Origin: an uncultured Eubacteriales bacterium
GTDB taxonomy: Bacteria > Bacillota > Clostridia > Peptostreptococcales > Anaerovoracaceae
DNA length: 18,955 nt
NCBI GenBank assembly: GCA_900545135.1
Contig: UQXL01000036.1
Location: 1 to 18,955 of the forward strand
Direction of reading: 5' to 3'
Part shown: in pieces, positions 13,245 to 18,955 of the stretch
Position numbering within the stretch: position 1 is the stretch's first letter
Layout: the number at the start of each line of letters is the position of its first letter
Notes under the pieces: model-generated
Database searches by the model: none
What the model was told of the DNA's origin: nothing
What the model saw: only the letters and a program-made list of their open reading frames with translations
Made by a program: the position numbers and the translations under genes

Positions 13245-13863
13245 AATTTGGAAAAGCATTGTACCTGCTTTAGTAATCTGCATACTTCTGTCTGCCTGCG
13301 GTAATGGAGGTGGCAAAACAGGGTTTAATGTTGCGCCTCCTGATTCAAACAGCCAAGAGCCTTCCTTAGAGATCGAATCTGCCGATCCTGAAGCTAACGC
13401 CTTGGAAGAACCTTCTTCCAGTGTGCCAGAAAGCCCATCCTCCACGCCTGACAGCGATCCATCCAGCACACCGGCGACAGACACGGTGGGTGAAGCGGCT
13501 GAGGATGATGTGCTGGAAATCGGGGAAAAGATGTTTTTAACGCAGATCAACGATATGTACTATAATTTCGATAATTATAAGGACAAAACAATCATCGTGG
13601 AGGGAATATATGCGTTGTTCTATTCTTGGGACGGCGACGAAACCGCTCCAGTTGTGTACCGAAACGGCCCCGGCTGTTGTGGGAATGACGGCTGGGGAGG
13701 CTTCCTGCTAAAATACAATGGGGAGTATCCCAATGAAAATGATTGGATCAGGGTGACTGGCACTCCTGAATTAGTCGAAGAAGGATATTTCTTAAACCTG
13801 TATTTGAACGTCACATCGCTCGAGGTAAAAACAGAACGCGGGGCAGAGTTTGTCACGCAATAA
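13237..13863 (+). CDS. Zinc-operon lipoprotein with GPGCCGND motif, TIGR03943-like domain
   Basis: The 208-residue protein has a signal peptide ending at lipobox Cys21 (LSAC). A long Ser/Pro/Glu-rich linker follows (about 31-92), likely crossing the cell wall. The folded domain is at 95-208. That domain contains NGPGCCGNDGWGGF (143-156), with Cys147-Cys148, and ends in RGAEFVTQ. It resembles the C-terminal domain of the TIGR03943/DUF1980 proteins found near metal transporters. The paired Cys suggests metal or disulfide chemistry. The start is the ATG at 13237, preceded by AAAGGAG; the TTG at 13231 is too close to that site. The eight-base overlap with znuB shows it is part of the operon. Its role is unknown: zinc storage or delivery outside the cell is inference. 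Confidence 0.8.
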   Translation: MRKIWKSIVPALVICILLSACGNGGGKTGFNVAPPDSNSQEPSLEIESADPEANALEEPSSSVPESPSSTPDSDPSSTPATDTVGEAAEDDVLEIGEKMFLTQINDMYYNFDNYKDKTIIVEGIYALFYSWDGDETAPVVYRNGPGCCGNDGWGGFLLKYNGEYPNENDWIRVTGTPELVEEGYFLNLYLNVTSLEVKTERGAEFVTQ

Positions 13864-13993
13864 ATTATGGCAAAAATAAAATCACTTCGATATATAGATA
13901 GTTGGGTGGTGGTGATATGGGAAATTAAGGTTGTTCAAAAATAGGCAAGTTATATTGAGGAGAATATTTACAAGCATTGCATTATGCTGTAAA

Positions 13994-14021
13994 AATGCCC
14001 TCCCGGCGTAGGGAGGGCATT
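13994..14021 (-). terminator. Terminator of the recombinase gene
   Basis: AATGCCCTCCC (13994-14004) and GGGAGGGCATT (14011-14021) form an 11-bp stem with a six-base loop. On the minus strand it is followed by TTTTAC, just past the recombinase stop. Confidence 0.85.
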
Positions 14022-14028
14022 ACAATTA

Positions 14029-15677
14029 TTATGCTGCAAATTCCGGGATTTCCCCGACAAAGTTGTAGACAATCCTGACTTCCTGCGTCTTTTGCCCGTC
14101 AACCTTTTTGACCTCGCCAATCAGAATCCGGCTGATCAGCCGGTTCAGCACCGTTTCATCTAACTCCTGAATGGTGGCATACTGCCGGATTTCCCGGATA
14201 AAGGTGCGGACTTCGCTTTCCTGTGCATCGGACTGGCGCAGCATCCGCAGCAGTTCCTGCAAACGCCGCTGGTTTTCGTCCTGTTCCTGTTCCATAGCCG
14301 CAGTCAGCTTTAGAAACCGCTGTTCGGAAAGGATGCCTTTTGCCTTATCGCTGTAAAGGCTCAGGAACATTTCATCAATTTCCCGGTTTCTGGCTTCCAG
14401 CCGATCCCGTTCTTTCTGCATCCCGGCAGCATCCGCCAGATACCTGCGCTCCATCCGGCTGCTGAGCCGCTGGTAAAAGGCATCGGCATCCCTGAGCGCC
14501 GTCTTTGCCAAATTCTGAATATCTTTCAGCACCAGATTATACAAATCCCTGGCTTCTATCTTGTGGCTGGTGCAGGCGTTCTTTCCCAGCCGGTTGTAGG
14601 TCTGGCAGATATAATACGCCTTATCAATCGGCTCTCGCATCTCGCCGGTAAAGCGGTTTTTGCCGGTTCTGCCGACCTTTTCATACCGCACCTGCATGGA
14701 TCTCCCACAGGTAGCACAGCAGACAAGCCCGTGGAAGATGTTATAATAGGGGCAGGAATTCCCCTGGATGGTCGGCCTGCGGTCAATTAGCTTCTGAACC
14801 GTATCCCATTCCTCCGGGGACACAATGGCTTCATGACAGTTCTCGATGATTTCCCAGTCCTCACGGGGGATGATGTCATAAGTGTTGGAACGGATACCTT
14901 TCTGGTGCGTCCGAAAAACCAGATGCGCCCCCTTATAAAAGGGATTTCGCAGGATATGGCTAATTCGGGAACCAGCCCAGTAATAATAGTTTTCTTTGCG
15001 TTCCGTGTTGGACTTTACATGGGTGACGGGGATTTTTTCTTCCATCAGCTTTTTAGAAATCCTCATACATCTCAGCCCGTCAAGGGCATAATCATAAATT
15101 TTACGGATAATCGGCGCTGTTTTGGGGTCAATAATAAGATGTCCCTTGTCCTCCGGGTCACTCATCAACCCCAGCGGCGTTGTCCCTCCGCAGAATTTCC
15201 CCTGCCGGGAACGGGTCATGCGCCCCGCCAAAACCTTTTTGGAAATATCCCGGCTATACATGTCGTTCAGGATGTTCTTAAAGGGCGTGATGTCCATTTC
15301 CTGACGGGTCAGGCTGTCCACATCATCTGTGATGGCGATATACCGGACATTGTGCCTGGGGAAGAAGATTTCAATATAGCTTCCGGCTTCGATATAGTTT
15401 CTTCCCAGTCTGGACAGGTCTTTCGTGACCACACAACCGACTTTCCCTGCCTCAATGTCAGCAATCATGCGCTGGAACGAGTGGCGGTTGAAATTGCGGC
15501 CTGTGTAACCGTCATCCACATAATATCATACTGGAACATCCCATTTTTCTCTGCGAAGTCCCGGAGCATGAGTTTTTGGTTGCTGATGCTCATACTCTCG
15601 TTATCACCGCCATCGTCCAGAGAAATGCGGCAATAGAGGGCGGTGATTTTCTGATATTCCTGTTTTTTCCTGCTCAT
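14029..15677 (-). pseudogene. Large serine site-specific recombinase, split by a frameshift
   Basis: The first frame (15677 leftward) holds the N-terminus: YCRIS with catalytic Ser19, then SISNQ. The second frame, entered near 15525, continues with DDGYTGRNFNRHSFQRM and TKDLSRLGRNY of the resolvase domain. A recombinase domain (with FCGGTTPLG), a Cys4 zinc ribbon (CCATCGRSM ... YYICQTY ... ACTSHKI), a coiled-coil stretch and a DUF4368-type C-terminus (IRIVYNFVG-like) follow. One missing base around 15522-15530, where GTATGATATTATGTGG should encode Y-D-Y-Y-V, explains the break; corrected, the protein has about 549 residues, normal for this family. The start has AAGGAG six bases upstream. As read, the catalytic Ser is on a 70-residue fragment, so the enzyme would be inactive unless this is an assembly error. 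Confidence 0.88.
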
Positions 15678-15696
15678 AGCAAACTCCTTCTATGAA

Positions 15697-15731
15697 CAGG
15701 GACATGATACCATTATAATATCATGTCCCTG
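15697..15731 (-). terminator. Perfect hairpin between the small gene and the recombinase
   Basis: CAGGGACATGATA (15697-15709) and its exact complement (15719-15731) form a 13-bp stem with a nine-base loop. It lies 18 bases after the 55-residue gene and 19 bases before the recombinase start. There is no clear T-run on the minus strand, so it may be a processing or regulatory hairpin and not a full terminator. Confidence 0.5.
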
Positions 15732-15749
15732 AACCGAACTCAATAGATT

Positions 15750-15917
15750 TTACGCCGCTTTCTGTCCAGCTTCGTGGTTTTCCAGCCATTTCTCAAACCG
15801 TTCGCAGGTCTGTCGCTCCATCAGCTGTTCAAAGGCTTCCTGCATGGTCTGCTGACCGGCAAATTCCCGCACTACGATGAACTGTACCTGCTGTTTCTGC
15901 TTTTTGTTTTGCTCCAT
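15750..15917 (-). CDS. 55-residue accessory protein of the mobile element
   Basis: A short minus-strand gene begins with ATG (15917) after a GGAGG site and ends in TAA (15750-15752). The product starts MEQNKKQKQQVQFIVVREF and continues with GQQTMQEAFEQLMERQ, a charged, probably helical small protein without membrane segments. It lies between the replication genes and the recombinase. Small genes of this kind next to serine recombinases are often found in Clostridia elements; the function is unknown. A role as a directionality factor or regulator is only suggested by position. Confidence 0.65.
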   Translation of the reverse strand: MEQNKKQKQQVQFIVVREFAGQQTMQEAFEQLMERQTCERFEKWLENHEAGQKAA

Positions 15918-15937
15918 AGGCTACCTCCATAGAAAAA

Positions 15938-16158
15938 GCCCGGCAAGGATAAGGCTGACAACGAAGTCCTGACAACGGACATCGAAAAACCTGAAATCTC
16001 TGCCGGGCGATACCTCTTTTTCTTATTTTTCTTTTTTTATAAAAGTCGGTTGTCATGGTTGTCAGAACAGGCGGAAAGCCCGTAAAATCAGGCTTTTTCA
16101 GACTTTCTCCTGACAACCGGACCGACAACCGGCTCGACAACAGACCGGCAACGGGCAT
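15938..16158. repeat. Iteron-like TGACAAC repeats, possible replication origin
   Basis: TGACAAC occurs at 15956, 15970 and 16111, and its complement GTTGTCA at 16049 and 16058. From 16111 four 12-base tandem units follow: TGACAACCGGAC, CGACAACCGGCT, CGACAACAGACC and GGCAACGGGCAT. GCCCGGCA (15938-15945) and TGCCGGGC (16001-16008) flank two of the copies as an inverted repeat. A pyrimidine-rich AT-rich tract (16012-16040) lies in between. Such a layout next to helicase and primase genes fits an origin. The only long frame here reads the tandem units as LSSR/LSVR repeats and is probably not a gene. Confidence 0.5.
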
Positions 16159-16164
16159 CAATTT

Positions 16165-17524
16165 TTATGCCGCCCATTCCTTGGGAAGCTCCAGCTGCTC
16201 CATTTCCTCCGAGGTTATTTCCTGAAAATCTCCGACTCCGTTGTCAGACCGGACGCGCTCCCAGCCTTTCTGCCGTCCATAAGGGCTGCGGAAGTACCGG
16301 GGATTGGAAAACGCCCTCCAGCCGGTCACGCTGTTGTTCATAATATCGTTGATCTCCCGAATTTCCCACTGCTTAGGCTCGTCAAAACTGTGTCCCAGCG
16401 CTTCCCGATACAGCTGTCTGGAGCAGACTATGTGATCCGAACACGTTTCCAGATATTCGATGATCTGACCGGCTTTGGTATCCTCCGGCATGAACTCACG
16501 CTGATGGGTTTTCAGGTGTTCATTCATTGCCGGGCTGAATTTCAGCTTAAAATTGCCGCTGCGGTAAATCTCCATGGCTTCCGCCCAGACCTGAATGAGA
16601 TAGGCTCTTGCTGCCGGTTCATCCTCCAGAATGTGGACTTCTGCCAGTTCTGGGTGCACCATGACCGGCACAAAGCGGCGGTTGACGGTGCGGTCAAGGG
16701 GCAGGAAGTCCAACGTGTTGGAAGTGCCGCAGAACACACACTGCTGTTTCCGGTCTGCCAGGTGGGTTTCATAAGGCACTTTGTAGGTTTCCTTCTGGCG
16801 GCTGAGAAAGGACTTGATTTCCTCAATGCTCTTGGCATTGGCGGTGGCAATCATCTCCGACATCTCGATCAGCCAGTGTCCCTGCATCTTGCGGTACACA
16901 TTTTCATCGTCCAGCTTTTTCAAATCATCGGAAAACCAGTCGTCATTGGTTACCAGCATACGGAAAAACGAAGACTTCCCGGCTCCCTGACCGCCTACCA
17001 GACAGAGCATGATTTCAAATTTACAGCCGGGGTGGAATACCCGGCTGATAGCCCCCAGCAGGAACAGACGCATGGCTTCGCAGGTGTAATCATCGGTATC
17101 TGCCCCCCAGAAAACGGTGCAGGCAATAGCGGATGCGCTCTGTCCCGTCCCACTGCAAGCCATTGAGGAAGTCCCGGACAGGGTGGTAGCGGTTTTCGTT
17201 GGCAATTACCATCACGGCATCCTGTATTTTTTCCTCAACGCCAAGTCCATAGGTTTCCTCAAAATACAGGAGCAGATATTTGATGTCCACATCGGTCAGG
17301 GTTGGGCTGTCCCGATATCAGCCGAGGGGCTTCACAATATCCGCCCGTTCGGTCAGCAGATTCTTGCGGATCGCTCCTTTCAGCAGAGGATCATGCTGCA
17401 AGACACGCTTGTAATTCGCCGCACAGTTGGATCTTTTCCCCTTCTCGGTCAGTTCCAGACTGTCCCGTACTTCCTCCACCGTAGAGGGGACTGTCTGAGG
17501 ACAGTCCTGCAATTCGCTGTTCAA
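16165..17524 (-). pseudogene. VirE-family (PF05272-type) replicative helicase/primase-associated protein, broken
   Basis: The gene starts at TTG 17524 with GAGGTG seven bases upstream. Its segments read in order. The N-terminus (LQDCPQTVPSTVEEVRDSL ... ADIVKPLG) meets a TGA at 17318-17320 where the frame would give Trp, then goes on in the same frame with YRDSPTLTDVDIKYLLLYF. Near 17103-17108 a run of six G (minus strand) shifts the frame: five would read LGADTDDYT. The rest is one frame, with Walker A GGQGAGKS, then DWFSDDLKKLDDENVYRKM, IEMSEMIATANAKSIEEIKSF and LPLDRTVNRRF (Val where the family usually has Gly). VirE-type proteins are superfamily 3-like ATPases of phages and integrative elements. 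One nonsense and one frameshift make this copy unlikely to work. Confidence 0.82.
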
Positions 17525-18074
17525 TTTTTCTCACCTCTTTTCTTTGCTGGACGGTAAGTTCCCGGCGTTCCTCCGCTGTTCCGTCGAGAAAACTGTCCAG
17601 CAGGTATTCCTCATAGATTTTCCGTTGCAGCGCTTCCACAAAGAACGGATGCAGGTCATCCCCCGGCGCTTGCGGGGCATACTGCCGTTCCCACTCTTTG
17701 AGCAGATGGAAATATTCGCATAAAACCTTGTAGCTGTGAGCTTCTTCCTGCTCATATTTTTGCTCCGGGGCAGGTTTCCTGCCATGGGGTCTGGCGGTCG
17801 CTTTCTGTCTGCCGTCATAGGCAATCCCAAAATCCTCCGCCAGTTTGATAGCTGCTTCTTTCGGTTTCTGGCCAAACAGACGGGAAACACAATCAATCAC
17901 ATCTCCGTCTGCCTGACAGCCGAAACAATGAAACCGGCGGTCAACCTTCATGCTGGGATGTTTGTCATCGTGAAAGGGACAGCAGGCCATCCCGTTCCTG
18001 CCTACCTGCATCCCGTAATATTCCGCAGCCTGCCTTGTGGGAACAGCCTGCTTTACTGCTTCAAACACGTTCAA
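17391..18074 (-). CDS. CHC2 zinc-finger primase-like protein
   Basis: The product (227 residues) begins at TTG 18074, seven bases after GGAGG; a GTG at 18068 is the alternative. A CHC2 zinc-binding domain covers about residues 8-75, with Cys32-Pro-Phe-His35 and Cys50-x-x-Cys53 as ligands and DGDVIDCVSRLFG behind. This is the DNA-binding domain of DnaG-type primases. No Toprim catalytic domain follows; the rest is charged and helical, so the protein probably works together with the VirE-type protein encoded next. The last 134 bases overlap the start of that gene in another frame. The final 45 residues are Gly/Ser/Gln-rich and may be poorly constrained. Confidence 0.8.
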   Translation of the reverse strand: MNVFEAVKQAVPTRQAAEYYGMQVGRNGMACCPFHDDKHPSMKVDRRFHCFGCQADGDVIDCVSRLFGQKPKEAAIKLAEDFGIAYDGRQKATARPHGRKPAPEQKYEQEEAHSYKVLCEYFHLLKEWERQYAPQAPGDDLHPFFVEALQRKIYEEYLLDSFLDGTAEERRELTVQQRKEVRKIEQRIAGLSSDSPLYGGGSTGQSGTDREGEKIQLCGELQACLAA

Positions 18075-18098
18075 AATATCACCTCCAGACAGAGAAAA

Positions 18099-18131
18099 AA
18101 GCACCCGGTTTCCGGCGGAAATCAAGTGCTT
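18099..18131 (-). terminator. Terminator after the relaxase gene
   Basis: On the minus strand AAGCAC and GTGCTT enclose an inner TTTCCG / CGGAAA hairpin, and the stem is followed by TTTTTTCTC. It begins on the relaxase stop codon. Confidence 0.7.
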
Positions 18132-18955
18132 CACAACTCCATATCGTTCTTTTCCGCCGGGGCAATCCGTCCCTCCCGTTCCCACCGCTCCCGGTTATCC
18201 CGGTCGGCGTTGATCTTTGCTTTCGCCAGCGTTTCCATAGTGGATGCTTTGGCATTCTTCTTGATCTGCTCTTTCCCGGCCTGCTTGACCTCCGGCTGCA
18301 TCAGCGTGCGCTGGATTTTGGCCAGGGCGTGCTGCATGGCATTTTTGATTTTGGCAATGACCCCATCCAAACGGTCAGCGGCGTACGCACGCTCCTTTTT
18401 CGGTGCTTTCCGCTCCGGCGACAGCACCCAATTTTTCGATTCCTCCACCAGACGGATATCTTCTTTGTGGGTTTCCTGCCGGACAGTATCGGCCACCACC
18501 TCCACCGCCTTGTCATAGGCCGCATCGGAAACATCATCCAGCAGCGTTTCCACATCCTCGATTTTGAGCGTCAGTTCTTCCAGCTTCTGCTCCTGCGCCG
18601 CCATCTGCTCTTTCTGCTTCATCAAAATATAATCCTGCTTTTCCAGATATGACCGGCCGCCATAGGACGGTTCCTGATCCAGATGCAGGCCATGCCGCCT
18701 TGTGATGTCAAACAACATTGTCCGGCAGACCGCATCAAAGGTCTGCTTGCGGTTGTTGTTGCGGCCTTTGGGCTTCTCCGGGTTCGGGAGAGGGATACCC
18801 AGTTCTTCCAGCGCCTTTTCCTGTTGGGGGGGCATAGTTCCCCATAGCGGTTCTTACAGTCAAAGACGTGCCGCTCATGGATATGTGGCGTACCCTCGTC
18901 CAGATGGAGCGCCCAGTCTAAAATGTGGATATGGGAGCCGAAGCGGCGCTCAAAC
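18131..18955 (-). pseudogene. MobV/Pre-type relaxase, partial and frameshifted
   Basis: The gene enters from the right window edge. The first part (18955 to about 18833) reads SHIHILDWALHLDEGTPHIH and then ERHVFDCKNRYGEL. HLDEGTPHIH is the HxDE..PHxH metal-binding motif III of Mob_Pre relaxases, which nick DNA at the transfer origin. At a run of seven C (minus strand, 18832-18826) the frame breaks; the next frame continues CPPQQEKALEELGIPLP to the stop at 18131. One more C in the run would rejoin them. The C-terminal part (about 230 residues) is a long charged coiled coil (EKQDYILMKQKEQMAAQEQK) typical of the family. The N-terminus is outside the window. As read, the catalytic half would be separated from the rest. 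Confidence 0.82.

Larger units (their letters stand above)
13994..18955 (-). mobile_element. One end of an integrative mobilizable/conjugative element (incomplete, decaying)
   Basis: A block of minus-strand genes has higher G+C than its surroundings. It includes a large serine recombinase at the outer edge, a small accessory gene, a repeat region, a VirE-type helicase, a CHC2 primase and a MobV relaxase. This set is typical of TnpX/TndX-recombinase elements of Clostridia. The left boundary probably lies in 13864-14028, where no gene is seen. The right end is outside the window, so attachment sites cannot be compared. Three of its genes are broken. Confidence 0.75.

Noticed and set aside
14833..15636. 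Long plus-strand frame of 267 codons opposite the recombinase
   Set aside because: Shadow of a real minus-strand gene; composition unlike a protein family and no ribosome site.
15829..16161. Minus-strand 110-residue frame through the repeat region
   Set aside because: Low-complexity LSSR/LSVR translation of tandem DNA repeats; overlaps the better supported 55-residue gene.
16390..17166. Plus-strand frame of 258 codons opposite the VirE gene
   Set aside because: Shadow frame; the minus strand has Walker A and family motifs.
1..18955. CRISPR array or cas genes
   Set aside because: No regularly spaced direct repeats with unique spacers and no cas-like product.

Overview
The window looks like a low-to-mid GC Gram-positive anaerobe of the class Clostridia. 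The grounds are strong GGAGG-type ribosome sites, TTGACA/TATAAT-type promoters, many intrinsic terminators, TTG starts, lipoprotein signals, a Zur-ZnuABC operon of Firmicutes type and a Clostridia-type mobile element. I cannot name a species. The mobile segment on the right is visibly richer in G+C than the left half.

Layout. Positions 1-1172 hold a decayed metzincin-type protease remnant and an intact small lipoprotein gene. Positions 1374-1700 hold tRNA-Ser(GGA), its terminator and a hairpin-rich trailer that contains an inverted copy of the tRNA T-arm. Positions 1715-2062 hold a candidate type I toxin-antitoxin locus: a tiny hydrophobic peptide and a convergent antisense RNA with a near-consensus promoter. 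Next come an orphan acyl carrier protein (2370-2615), a minus-strand L-cysteine desulfidase gene (cyuA-like, 2748-4043) and a divergent GntR/FCD regulator (4229-4858).

Positions 5035-8790 form one transcription unit. A promoter, a cobalamin riboswitch and an intrinsic terminator lead into a very long secreted protein with a DUF4430 (transcobalamin beta-like) domain, Ig-like BIG2 repeats and an alpha/alpha-toroid (terpenoid cyclase/transcobalamin alpha-like) end. This reads as a cell-surface vitamin B12 capture protein. The copy here carries a one-base frameshift and appears short at the C-terminus.

Positions 8791-9187 have no convincing gene but contain several strong RNA hairpins. Positions 9188-13863 are a zinc-uptake operon: a Zur-type Fur repressor behind a perfect 7-1-7 Fur/Zur box, a two-helix membrane protein with a Cys/His loop, a ZnuA lipoprotein with a ZinT domain inserted in its middle, ZnuC, ZnuB and a lipoprotein with a GPGCCGND motif. 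Hairpins between the early genes may set expression ratios.

Positions about 13994-18955 (all minus strand) are one end of an integrative mobilizable or conjugative element: large serine recombinase, a 55-residue small protein, an iteron-like repeat region, a VirE-type helicase, a CHC2 zinc-finger primase and a MobV/Pre relaxase running off the window. The recombinase, the VirE gene and the relaxase each carry an indel or stop, so the element is decaying or the assembly has base-level errors.
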